A stretch of 43,981 nucleotides of DNA from Clostridiales bacterium. Its GTDB lineage: Bacteria > Bacillota > Clostridia > Christensenellales > Aristaeellaceae. Below are positions 1 to 6,975 of the stretch, piece by piece (within the stretch, counting starts at the first letter, position 1; every line of letters begins with the position of its first letter). The notes under the pieces were generated by a model. It was not told where the DNA came from, did not search any database, and was given only the letters and a program-made list of their open reading frames with translations. The stretch is from contig JAQXLU010000008.1 in assembly GCA_029012285.1 (NCBI GenBank), positions 1 through 43,981 on the forward strand, in the 5' to 3' direction. The position numbers and the translations under genes were made by a program.

Positions 1-37
1 ATCTTGCCCGCTTTGTGCTATACTCTTTCTGAGCCAT
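1..37 (-). CDS. 5' end of a leftward gene running out of the window
   Basis: On the minus strand an ATG at 37 opens a frame reading MAQKEYSTKRAR and continues past the window edge. It has a textbook AGGAGG (complement of 44-49) six bases upstream and an extended -10 box further up, so this is a real gene start, although only twelve codons are visible. The basic, hydrophilic N-terminus does not look like a signal peptide. The product cannot be identified from this fragment. It is divergent from the gene at 248. Confidence 0.6.
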   Translation of the reverse strand, partial: MAQKEYSTKRAR

Positions 38-73
38 GGCGAACCTCCTGGTCTTTTGGTGGGTGGTACTTCC

Positions 74-82
74 ATTTTACCA
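74..82 (-). promoter_or_regulatory. Extended -10 promoter element for the leftward partial gene
   Basis: Minus strand reads TGG-TAAAAT, about 25 bases upstream of the AGGAGG of the partial gene. The -35 region (AACGAG at 17 bp) is poor, so the extended TG motif would carry recognition. The same TGG-plus-hexamer arrangement recurs at other promoters in the window. Confidence 0.45.
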
Positions 83-177
83 CAAGTTCGCTGCGGCTCG
101 TTTTCTTTTTTTCACTGTCCTATTTCATTTTACAATCAACCCATATTGGAAAAATGCAAGACGATCTGTGAAACCCT

Positions 178-206
178 TTGCATTTTGGGCGGATGTATGG
201 TATAAT
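178..206 (+). promoter_or_regulatory. Sigma-A promoter for the coiled-coil lipoprotein gene
   Basis: TTGCAT (178-183), 17 bp spacer, TATAAT (201-206), with an extended TGG directly before the -10. It lies 42 bases upstream of the ATG at 248. Confidence 0.75.
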
Positions 207-247
207 CATCAAAACATCGTGTAAATAACGCAAAGGAGGCGAGCGGA

Positions 248-691
248 ATGAAGAAACCATATTGCCGAAGCTTCACTGTGGTGCTGGTGGCGGTGCTGCT
301 GTTGTGCTGCGCGGTGGTGGCCGGCTGCATGATCCATCAGGCGACGATGAATGGGAAGATCGCCCAGGTGCAGGCCAATCTGGAGGCCGTACAGGCCAGG
401 CTGCGCAAGCAGCAGGTCGAGTATGAGCAGTATCAGCAGGAGCTGCCCATGGTGCAGGCGCAGCTGGCAGAGCTGCAGCCCATTGCCGATGCGGCGTATG
501 AGCAGGAGCAGGCCATGCGCCAGCAGCGCAAGGAGCTGCGCGAGGAAAACGCCGCCCTGGCCGAGGAACTGGCTGCTTTGCAGGCCGAGGCCGATGCGGC
601 TGGCGACGAGAGCCAGCAGACTGCCGCAGCCATTGTCCGGCTGCAAAACGCCCTGGATACGCTCAAGGAGCTCGGAAATCTGCTTGAGTAA
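248..691 (+). CDS. Coiled-coil envelope lipoprotein, function unknown
   Basis: A 147-residue protein. Residues about 9-27 form a hydrophobic export/anchor segment ending in VVAGC, which fits a lipoprotein signal peptidase II box, so the mature protein is probably attached to the outer face of the membrane by the Cys. The rest is almost entirely heptad-like, rich in Gln, Glu, Ala and Leu, and should form a long coiled coil without a globular domain. Start chosen from AAGGAGG nine bases upstream and a strong promoter. The next gene also encodes a membrane-anchored coiled coil and lies 57 bases downstream with no terminator between, so the two may be co-transcribed and may interact. No family recognised. 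Confidence 0.8.
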   Translation: MKKPYCRSFTVVLVAVLLLCCAVVAGCMIHQATMNGKIAQVQANLEAVQARLRKQQVEYEQYQQELPMVQAQLAELQPIADAAYEQEQAMRQQRKELREENAALAEELAALQAEADAAGDESQQTAAAIVRLQNALDTLKELGNLLE

Positions 692-748
692 CCAATATGA
701 CTAGCGTACTTGTGGTACGTAACGATGTATGTTGAAGGAGGTAATCCC

Positions 749-1492
749 ATGTCCCAGGAAACGAAGAAGAACCAAGCTGCCCCTCAGAAGAACCGCTCCT
801 CGCTGATTGCGCTGATCGTGGTGCTGGTGGTGGCGGTAGCGCTGGCCGTGGTGCTGCTGGTGCGCTCCAACAGCCTGAACAGCCAGCTGGACAGCCTGAA
901 CACCGAGCTTACGGAAACCAATGCGACCCTGCAGCAGACCATCACCGATAAGGAAGCCCTCGAGGCGCAGCTCAAGGCCGCCGAGGAAGGGCTGCGCGAG
1001 GCCGAACTGGTGGTGGAGGAATCCACCAAGAAGGTGGCCGACCTGGAGGGTCAGCTGACTGCCCTGACGGTGGAGAACAACGCCAACAAGGAGCAGATCG
1101 CCGTGCTGACCGCCGACCTGGAGGTCGCCAAGGCCAACAAGGCCGCTGCGGAGATCTACCTGGCCAATGTGGAAGCCAGCATTCAGATGGCGCTGAACGC
1201 CTTGAACGGCGTGACCCCCGCCCCCACCGCTGAGCCCACTCCCGAACCCCTTGCGGATGAACTGCCCGACGAGGTCGTTCCTGCCGAGGAAGAAGCTACC
1301 GAAGCCCCCACTGAGGAAGTAGCGCCCCAGGCTGAGGAAGTCCCCGCTGAGGAAGTCGCTCCCTTGACCGAGTCAACCCCCGCCGAGGATGAAGCTCCCG
1401 AAGCCGAGGAAGCTCCCGCTGAGGAAGTCGCTCCCCTGACCGAGTCAGCCCCCGCTGAGGAGGAAGCCACTGCTGAGGAACCTGCTGCCTGA
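749..1492 (+). CDS. Membrane-anchored coiled-coil protein with Pro/Glu-rich repeat tail
   Basis: A 247-residue protein counted from the ATG at 749, preceded by GAAGGAGGTAA; the longer ORF beginning at 710 would place this SD inside the gene and is not favoured. Order: short charged cytoplasmic N-terminus (about 1-18), one transmembrane helix (about 19-37), long coiled coil (about 40-150), then an acidic low-complexity tail of about 80 residues with approximate repeats such as AEEVAPLTES and AEEAPAEE. The layout suggests an extracytoplasmic spacer or scaffold, with the tail reaching into the cell wall. Second gene of a likely two-gene unit ending at a strong terminator. The repetitive tail could change length by slippage. 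Function unknown. Confidence 0.8.
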   Translation: MSQETKKNQAAPQKNRSSLIALIVVLVVAVALAVVLLVRSNSLNSQLDSLNTELTETNATLQQTITDKEALEAQLKAAEEGLREAELVVEESTKKVADLEGQLTALTVENNANKEQIAVLTADLEVAKANKAAAEIYLANVEASIQMALNALNGVTPAPTAEPTPEPLADELPDEVVPAEEEATEAPTEEVAPQAEEVPAEEVAPLTESTPAEDEAPEAEEAPAEEVAPLTESAPAEEEATAEEPAA

Positions 1493-1498
1493 TTTATT

Positions 1499-1529
1499 CG
1501 CCCCGGGCGGACATCGCTCGGGGCGTTTT
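1499..1529 (+). terminator. Rho-independent terminator after the coiled-coil pair
   Basis: An 11-bp GC-rich stem (CGCCCCGGGCG / CGCTCGGGGCG, one G-U pair) with a five-base loop, followed by TTTT. It lies seven bases after the stop of the upstream gene. Confidence 0.85.
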
Positions 1530-1558
1530 GCTACCGCAATCGAATACACGCTTGGAGG

Positions 1559-2017
1559 ATGATATTTACCTTGAACATTTGCTTGAAGCCCGTGGACGAA
1601 AGCAATTTCCTGGATGTGTTCCAGCTAAAGCTGGGCGCGGGCCAGGAGGAATATGTGTCCCACCCCATCCGCAGCCTTGCCCAGGCCTATGTGTACCGCG
1701 CGCAATGCCAGCCCTTCGCCATCTGCGCGGAGGAAAGGGTTGTCGGGTATGTGATGGTCATTTATGATGGCGACATCCCGGAATACGACATCTGGCACAT
1801 GATGGTGGATGCTGCCCATCAGGGGCAGGGCATCGGCCGCATGGCCCTTGGGCAGGCGCTGGACTACATCCGGCAAAAGCCCTTTGGCGACGCCAGCCGG
1901 GTGGCCCTGACCTGCAACGAAGCCAATACCGCCGCACTGACGCTATACAAGTCCCTGGGTTTCGCCCTGACAGGCGAGTGCGATGGAGACGAGGTGGAGC
2001 TGGCGCTGACACTGTAA
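1559..2017 (+). CDS. GNAT family N-acetyltransferase
   Basis: A 152-residue protein with the GCN5-related acetyltransferase fold; it would transfer an acetyl group from acetyl-CoA to an amine, substrate unknown. The acetyl-CoA pyrophosphate-binding motif A is clear near residue 88 (HQGQGIGRMAL), followed by the typical C-terminal ANTAALTLYKSLGF motif. Start is uncertain: GGAGG at 1554-1558 directly abuts the ATG at 1559, which is too close, so the TTG at 1571 (12-base spacing, four residues shorter) may be used. The gene begins 30 bases after the upstream terminator with no obvious promoter, so it may depend on read-through. It converges with the SIMPL gene. Confidence 0.85.
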   Translation: MIFTLNICLKPVDESNFLDVFQLKLGAGQEEYVSHPIRSLAQAYVYRAQCQPFAICAEERVVGYVMVIYDGDIPEYDIWHMMVDAAHQGQGIGRMALGQALDYIRQKPFGDASRVALTCNEANTAALTLYKSLGFALTGECDGDEVELALTL

Positions 2018-2036
2018 CGCCCCCCGGAAACGAGAA

Positions 2037-2072
2037 GTGCATCCCCCGACCATGCGGAGGATGCACATTTTT
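2037..2072 (+). terminator. Terminator after the GNAT gene
   Basis: GTGCATCC pairs with GGATGCAC, with three further inner pairs, followed by ATTTTT on the plus strand. The opposite strand lacks a T tract, so it mainly serves the rightward gene. Confidence 0.7.
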
Positions 2073-2092
2073 GTTCCCCGAAGCTCGTTGGC

Positions 2093-2800
2093 TTACCGCA
2101 GCTCAAACACCATGGTCACGCTGGCGCTGACGGCGGTATCATCCGGGATGATGCTGTTGCCAACGGTATCCATCTCCAGCTTGGAGGCATAGGTGCGGGT
2201 GTTGAGGTTCCAGGACGCGGTGCTGTCGCTGATGGACACGATGCCGCCCAGCTGCAGGCCTGCTGCGCTTGCCAGGAGCTTCGCCCGGCGCATCGCATCC
2301 TGCACTGCGTAGGTGATTGCTTCGTCCTGCGCCTCGTCAGCCTTGGTAGACAGGAAATCGATGTTGTAAATGTTGTTGGCACCGGCGGCGGTGGCCTTGT
2401 CCAGGGTCGCGCCGATGTGGTCCATGTCGCGAATGACGACCGTCAGCTGATTGGTCACGTTGTAGCCTGTCAGCTTCTGTCCGGCAAAGGAGGAATAGTC
2501 GTATTCCGCATGCACGGAATAGTTGCTGGTGGCGATGTCCTTTTCATCCACGCCTGCCTCCTTCAAGGCCTCAATGACGGTGTGGATGGCAGCGTTGTTT
2601 TGCTGCGCGGCGGCTTCCACGGTCTTGTCGGTGGTGGAAACGCCCACGGAGATGCGGGCGTAATCCGCCTTGAGCGTCACGGTGGCACTGCCGGTGACGG
2701 TGATGGTCGCGCCGTCCGCCACGGAAGGGGTGCTCTCCGATAGCGCCAGGCAGGGCAGGAGCAGCGCGAAGGTCAGGCAGATGGCAAGCAGTTTCTTCAT
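2093..2800 (-). CDS. Secreted SIMPL-domain (DUF541) protein
   Basis: A 235-residue protein. Residues 1-21 are a classical signal peptide (MKKLLAICL then a hydrophobic run to ALS), followed by a SIMPL/DUF541 domain spanning nearly the whole mature chain: ITVTGSATVTLKADYARISVGV at the start and NNIYNIDFLS in the middle. SIMPL proteins are periplasmic or extracellular, form oligomeric shells in characterised cases, and have been linked to envelope or oxidative stress, but their role is poorly defined. The start overlaps the stop of the DUF4349 gene by four bases (ATGA) and has AAAGGAGG eight bases upstream. As the last gene of a sigma-factor operon it is probably part of an envelope stress response. 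Confidence 0.88.
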   Translation of the reverse strand: MKKLLAICLTFALLLPCLALSESTPSVADGATITVTGSATVTLKADYARISVGVSTTDKTVEAAAQQNNAAIHTVIEALKEAGVDEKDIATSNYSVHAEYDYSSFAGQKLTGYNVTNQLTVVIRDMDHIGATLDKATAAGANNIYNIDFLSTKADEAQDEAITYAVQDAMRRAKLLASAAGLQLGGIVSISDSTASWNLNTRTYASKLEMDTVGNSIIPDDTAVSASVTMVFELR

Positions 2801-3903
2801 TTTGACTTCCTCCTTTTAATCACCTTGATGATGATGACCACGATGGCCACGATGGCGATGAAGGGCAGCGCGGCAACCAGGAATACCACAGCGTCTCCCA
2901 GGAATTCAACCAGGCCCTCTAGGCCCAGCTGCATGGCGGACGTCAGGCGCTCCCAGAAGGACACGCTGGTATCGGTCAGCTCAACGGTTCTTTCCTCCCG
3001 CAGGCTGACGCTGACGGTGGAGTAGGCCACCTGGCGGTCGGTGCTGTTCAGCGAGGATTGCAGGGAATCAATCTCGTACTGGGTCTGTGCAATCTGGCTT
3101 TCCAGGGCCAGCAGGTCGGACAGGTCAGCGGATGTGGTAATCAGCGCCTGTAGGCGATCCATCAGGGCCAGCTGGGTGTCCAGGCGGGTGCGGATATCCT
3201 GGTAGGAAGCGGTCACGTCCTGGGCGGACTCGGAGCGGGAAGTCACCCGGCCCAGGCTGTCCGTCCCGGCCAGGAAGGTATCCAGCATGTCCTGGGGGAT
3301 GCGCAGCGTCAAATCAGCGTTGCGCAGCCCGGAGTAGCTGTTGGTGCTCTCGGACAGGGATTCGATCCAGCCGCCCTGGGCCTCACAGGCGTCCTTGAGG
3401 GCGTTCAGGCTGTCCTCGAAGCCCTGGGTGACGATGGTCATGCGGGCCGTGCGGATGATCTTCTTGTCCGTGGGCAGGGTGAGGGCTGTGCTGTCCTCGT
3501 TGAGGCCCGCGCCGCGCTTGGCGGTCATGAGGGTGGCCTCGGCTGTGTCGTATTCCTCGTCCATCGTGTAGCTGGCCATACCGCTTTCGTAGTCGTTGGC
3601 GTAGGCTGCGCCGACGAAGGGCTGCGCATCATGCGGGGGTGCCGAATCCTTGCGGCTTGCGGCCATGTTCAGGCTGTCCTTGGTCAGCAGCGTGCCGCCG
3701 ACGACGAACACCAGTGCCGCCGCGACGCTCAGGAAACGGGTGATGCTCCTGCGGGATGGGGTTTTTTCCGTGCGATTTTCCTTCATATCATCCTCCACCT
3801 TCTGCATCCAGGCGGCGTGGAGTCCCTCCGGCATAGGCGGAACGTCCTCGTTCAGCCTGGAAAGCGCGTCCCGGAGGACTTCGTTCTCATTGAGCTTATC
3901 CAT
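2797..3903 (-). CDS. DUF4349 membrane protein, probable anti-sigma factor
   Basis: A 368-residue protein. About 58 cytoplasmic residues (MDKLNENEVLRDALSRL onward) precede a transmembrane helix at about 59-74; then an extracytoplasmic linker, a DUF4349 domain (about 150-310) beginning with RTARMTIVTQGFEDSL and including a long coiled coil, and a C-terminal transmembrane helix at about 335-362 followed by RRKSK. DUF4349 proteins are often encoded beside ECF sigma factors. Here the gene overlaps the sigma gene by eight bases, so the short cytoplasmic N-terminus probably sequesters that sigma factor while the outer domain senses a signal. I see no zinc-binding anti-sigma motif. Start from AAAGGAGG eight bases upstream. 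Confidence 0.85.
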   Translation of the reverse strand: MDKLNENEVLRDALSRLNEDVPPMPEGLHAAWMQKVEDDMKENRTEKTPSRRSITRFLSVAAALVFVVGGTLLTKDSLNMAASRKDSAPPHDAQPFVGAAYANDYESGMASYTMDEEYDTAEATLMTAKRGAGLNEDSTALTLPTDKKIIRTARMTIVTQGFEDSLNALKDACEAQGGWIESLSESTNSYSGLRNADLTLRIPQDMLDTFLAGTDSLGRVTSRSESAQDVTASYQDIRTRLDTQLALMDRLQALITTSADLSDLLALESQIAQTQYEIDSLQSSLNSTDRQVAYSTVSVSLREERTVELTDTSVSFWERLTSAMQLGLEGLVEFLGDAVVFLVAALPFIAIVAIVVIIIKVIKRRKSK

Positions 3904-4501
3904 GGTGGCGTCCTCCTTTCACCTGTTCAGACGTGGGAAGGCTTGATTTGTTCCCGGGGTCGGAAAGAAATCTGGCCAGCTTTTGCCGCGCCCGGTTGAG
4001 GCGGCTCTTCACCGTACCCACGGAGGTATTCATCACCTCTGCGATCTCCTCGTAGCTCAGCCCCTGCAAGGCATAGAGGATGATCACCGTGCGCATCTCC
4101 CCGGGCAGGGAATCCATGGCGACGCGGATGTCCTCGGCGGATTCCGCCCTCAGGACGGCCTCGTCCGGGGTGGGGGAGGCGTCGATGGGCATGAAGCCGT
4201 CCTCTGCCAGCTCATCGGCGGATTCGGTGGGCGGCAGGCGCTTCTGCTTGCGCAGGAAATCCAGGCACACCGTCGATGCAATGCGGTACAGCCAGGAGGA
4301 GAGGGCACAGTCGCCCCGGTAGCTCCCGATGGCCCGCCAGGCTTTGAGCATGGCCTCCTGCAGGCAGTCCGCCGCGTCCTCTTGGTGGTGCGTGTAGTGA
4401 TAGCAAACGCGCCACAGCATCTGCTCATGGGGGGTGACAAGCTGCTCGAAGGCCTGCGCGTCCCCCTTCTGCGCACGGCGCAGGGTGAATTCGTCGGTCA
4501 T
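3896..4501 (-). CDS. ECF-type RNA polymerase sigma factor
   Basis: A 201-residue protein. Region 2 spans about 20-85 with DAADCLQEAMLKAW and SSWLYRIASTVCLDFLR, the core-binding and -10 recognition part; region 4 spans about 125-175 with LPGEMRTVIILYALQGLSYEEI and a helix-turn-helix ending VGTVKSRLNRARQKL for -35 recognition. The acidic linker between them is typical. I start at 4501 because GAGGG sits six bases upstream; the track start at 4522 adds seven residues but has a weaker SD. It heads the sigma/DUF4349/SIMPL operon, with each start overlapping the previous stop. It is expected to be held inactive by the membrane partner. Confidence 0.92.
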   Translation of the reverse strand: MTDEFTLRRAQKGDAQAFEQLVTPHEQMLWRVCYHYTHHQEDAADCLQEAMLKAWRAIGSYRGDCALSSWLYRIASTVCLDFLRKQKRLPPTESADELAEDGFMPIDASPTPDEAVLRAESAEDIRVAMDSLPGEMRTVIILYALQGLSYEEIAEVMNTSVGTVKSRLNRARQKLARFLSDPGNKSSLPTSEQVKGGRHHG

Positions 4502-4640
4502 GAATGTCCCTCGCTTTCGCATGGGTTGGTCCTATCCTTCCACCCGCCCAGCCCGGACGGTGACGGACGGGGAAGGCTGGTCTGATGATATGACGATGCA
4601 TCGGCGGTTTTTGTTCCCGCCGCCGGTGATTTCTTCCTCC

Positions 4641-4649
4641 ATTATACCA
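4641..4649 (-). promoter_or_regulatory. Extended -10 promoter for the sigma-factor operon
   Basis: Minus strand reads TGG-TATAAT, about 140 bases upstream of the sigma gene start, leaving a long 5' leader. The hexamer at the -35 position (TTTCCC at 17 bp) is poor. The 345-base gap 4502-4846 also holds the CIRCE element and the htpG promoter. Confidence 0.55.
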
Positions 4650-4719
4650 TGGTTTTTGCCACAGGGAAACCCCACAGCCCTGGATGAAAGTGCCTGAGGG
4701 GTGGAAAAACGAAATTTTG

Positions 4720-4746
4720 TTAGCACTCTCCTTGAATGAGTGCTAA
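4720..4746 (+). promoter_or_regulatory. CIRCE element, HrcA repressor operator
   Basis: TTAGCACTC, nine bases, GAGTGCTAA: both half-sites match the classical CIRCE consensus exactly. HrcA binds this inverted repeat and represses chaperone genes until heat shock. It sits seven bases upstream of the -35 of the htpG promoter and is the only such site in the window, so HrcA control of htpG is strongly suggested. Confidence 0.93.
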
Positions 4747-4753
4747 TTTTCTA

Positions 4754-4782
4754 TTGCATTTCGGTCAAACTGGTGGTACAAT
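4754..4782 (+). promoter_or_regulatory. htpG promoter
   Basis: TTGCAT (4754-4759), 17 bp, TACAAT (4777-4782), with TGG immediately before the -10. Transcription would begin near 4790, about 55 bases upstream of the ATG. Confidence 0.8.
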
Positions 4783-4846
4783 ATCCCCTGTGATTGGAAA
4801 ACCACAGAAACTAACCATCAAAATGACCACCAGGAGGTATTGATTT

Positions 4847-6733
4847 ATGGCAATCGACATGGAAAAGGGTTCCGTATCCATTGACGCGCAAAATATTATG
4901 CCCGTCATCAAGCGCTGGCTGTATTCCGACCAGGACATCTTCCTGCGCGAGGTCGTGTCCAACGGCTGCGACGCGATCACCAAGTTCCGCATGAAGTACG
5001 GCACGGATGAGGACATGCAGGTGCTCATCACCGTCAATAAGGAAGAAAAGACCATCACCATCTCCGATACCGGCATCGGCATGACGGCGGACGAGGTGCG
5101 CCGCTACATCAACCAGGTGGCTTTCTCCGGCGCGACGGAGTTCATGAAGAGCTTTGAGGGCGACGAGAAGAAGGGGGACATCATCGGCCATTTCGGATTG
5201 GGCTTCTACAGCGTGTTCATGGTGAGCGACAAGGTTGAGATTGTCACCCTGTCCGCAGAAAATGGCGCGGAGGCCGTGCATTGGGTGTCCGAGGACGGCA
5301 TGTCCTTTGAGATGGGCGCGGGGGAGCGCGCGGCTCACGGCACCGACATCATTTTGCACATCAGCGAGGACGCGAAGGAATTCCTGGAGATGTACCGCGT
5401 ACGCGAGGTGCTGAGCCGTTACTGCGGCTACATGGCTTACCCCGTGTACCTGTTCGACGCCAACGCCAAGCCCTTTGAGCGCGAAGAAGAGGTGGAGGGC
5501 GAGACCGACGCGGACGGCAAGCCCCTCAAGCGCAAGGTCATGGTGGACCCCAAGCCCAGCCTCATCAACGAAACTGCGCCCCTGTGGCTGAAGAAGCCCT
5601 CCGACTGCACCGAGCAGGAGTATCTGGACTTCTACCACAAGATGTTCGGCTATGAAGATCCGCTCTTCTGGGTACACCTGAACGTGGACTATCCCTTCAA
5701 CCTCAAGGGCATCCTCTACTTCCCCAAGCTCAAAAACGAGTTCGGCGCCAACGAGGGTCAGGTGAAGCTGTTCTCCGGTCAGGTGTTCGTGGCGGACAAT
5801 GTCAAGGAGGTCATCCCGGAGTTCCTGATGCTGCTAAAGGGCGTGATTGACTGCCCCGATCTGCCGCTGAACGTCAGCCGCTCCTTCCTGCAGAACGACG
5901 GCACCGTCAAGAAGCTCTCCGCCCACATCACCAAGAAGGTGGCGGATCGCCTCGTCGGGCTGTTCAACACAGAGCGCGAAACCTACGAGAAGTACTGGGA
6001 CGACATCAGCCCCTTCGTCAAGTTTGGCTGCATGAAGGACAGCAAGTTCTTCGAGGCGGTCAAGAAGGCCCTGCTGCTCAAACTGACCGATGGCCGCTTC
6101 CTGACCATCGCAGAGTACCAGGAGGCCAACAAGGAGAAGGCCGACAAGAAGATCTTCTATACCAACGATCCCAAGCGCCAGGCTGCGAGCGTGGCGATGT
6201 ACACGGGCCGTGGCATCGACGTGGCGGTGATGGAACACATCATCGACGGCAACTTCCAGTCCTTCATGGAGTATTCCGGCGGGGACGACGCGGTGACCTT
6301 CGCCCGTGTGGACGCGGATGTGTCCGGACTGACGGAGGAATCCGACGAGGGCGCGGGCCTGGATCAGGCCAAGCTGGCGGAGATGTTCCGCAAGGCCGTG
6401 GGTCAGGCGGAAATGCCCGTTGAGCTGTCCGCCCTGGCGGATGCGGAGCTGCCCGCCATCGTCACCGAGGACGAGCAGATGCGCCGCATGAAGGACATGT
6501 ACCGCATGTACGGCCAGGACTTCAAGATGCCCGACCGCTACACCCTGGTGCTCAACCGCCGAAATGCCACCGTGCAGGCCCTGGCCGAGCGCGACCCGGA
6601 GGATGAAACGACGGTGATGCTCTGCCAACAGCTCTACGACCTGGCTCGGATGTCCGCCAAGCCCCTGGAGGCCGAGGAGATCACCGAGTTCCTCAAGCGC
6701 AGCCAGAAGCTGGTCGCCATGGCCATCAAGTAA
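4847..6733 (+). CDS. htpG: Chaperone protein HtpG (bacterial Hsp90)
   Basis: A 628-residue ATP-dependent chaperone, close to the usual bacterial length. The N-terminal GHKL ATPase domain is clear: REVVSNGCDA with the expected catalytic Glu at residue 35 and Asn at 39, DTGIGM for nucleotide binding, and the lid glycine motif GHFGLGFYS. The middle domain has NVSRSFLQND with the Arg that contacts ATP phosphate, and the C-terminal dimerisation domain ends at LVAMAIK. It remodels partly folded client proteins in the cytoplasm. SD AGGAGG lies upstream of the ATG. Monocistronic: own promoter, CIRCE operator and terminator. CIRCE control differs from Bacillus subtilis, where htpG is outside the HrcA regulon. 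Confidence 0.97.
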   Translation: MAIDMEKGSVSIDAQNIMPVIKRWLYSDQDIFLREVVSNGCDAITKFRMKYGTDEDMQVLITVNKEEKTITISDTGIGMTADEVRRYINQVAFSGATEFMKSFEGDEKKGDIIGHFGLGFYSVFMVSDKVEIVTLSAENGAEAVHWVSEDGMSFEMGAGERAAHGTDIILHISEDAKEFLEMYRVREVLSRYCGYMAYPVYLFDANAKPFEREEEVEGETDADGKPLKRKVMVDPKPSLINETAPLWLKKPSDCTEQEYLDFYHKMFGYEDPLFWVHLNVDYPFNLKGILYFPKLKNEFGANEGQVKLFSGQVFVADNVKEVIPEFLMLLKGVIDCPDLPLNVSRSFLQNDGTVKKLSAHITKKVADRLVGLFNTERETYEKYWDDISPFVKFGCMKDSKFFEAVKKALLLKLTDGRFLTIAEYQEANKEKADKKIFYTNDPKRQAASVAMYTGRGIDVAVMEHIIDGNFQSFMEYSGGDDAVTFARVDADVSGLTEESDEGAGLDQAKLAEMFRKAVGQAEMPVELSALADAELPAIVTEDEQMRRMKDMYRMYGQDFKMPDRYTLVLNRRNATVQALAERDPEDETTVMLCQQLYDLARMSAKPLEAEEITEFLKRSQKLVAMAIK

Positions 6734-6745
6734 TCCATAGAAATA

Positions 6746-6779
6746 AGGACGCTGCTCCTGCGTGGAACAGCGTCCTTTT
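6746..6779 (+). terminator. Terminator after htpG, possibly bidirectional
   Basis: AGGACGCTG pairs perfectly with CAGCGTCCT (9 bp, 13-base loop), followed by TTTTAT. In the other direction the stem is followed by TTATTTC, so it may also end the converging zinc-ribbon gene, whose stop is two bases away. Confidence 0.8.
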
Positions 6780-6780
6780 A

Positions 6781-6975
6781 TCATGTGAAGAGCGTGCAGC
6801 CCATCTCGCGAAACTCGTTGACCTTCTCCTGCAAGACCTCAACCGTCACAGCGAAGCGCTGCGCCAGGCAGGGATAGCATAGATAGGAGGTTGCGCCGCG
6901 ATTGATGAGCTTCTTGGTCAGCCCCACCTCATCCTGGGTGAGCGGCGCGCCGCATTGACAGCACTGCTCATGCAT
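6781..6975 (-). CDS. Small zinc-ribbon protein, function unknown
   Basis: A 64-residue protein with two Cys pairs, QCCQCG near the N-terminus and YLCYPCLA near residue 34, spaced like a treble-clef or zinc-ribbon metal site. Four Cys in two CxxC knuckles imply one structural zinc. The rest is a charged helix. The start overlaps the end of the GH27 gene by eight bases, so the two are translationally coupled, but I see no functional link to glycoside breakdown. Short zinc-ribbon proteins of this kind are common in Clostridia without known function. It ends at the shared terminator. Confidence 0.75.
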   Translation of the reverse strand: MHEQCCQCGAPLTQDEVGLTKKLINRGATSYLCYPCLAQRFAVTVEVLQEKVNEFREMGCTLFT

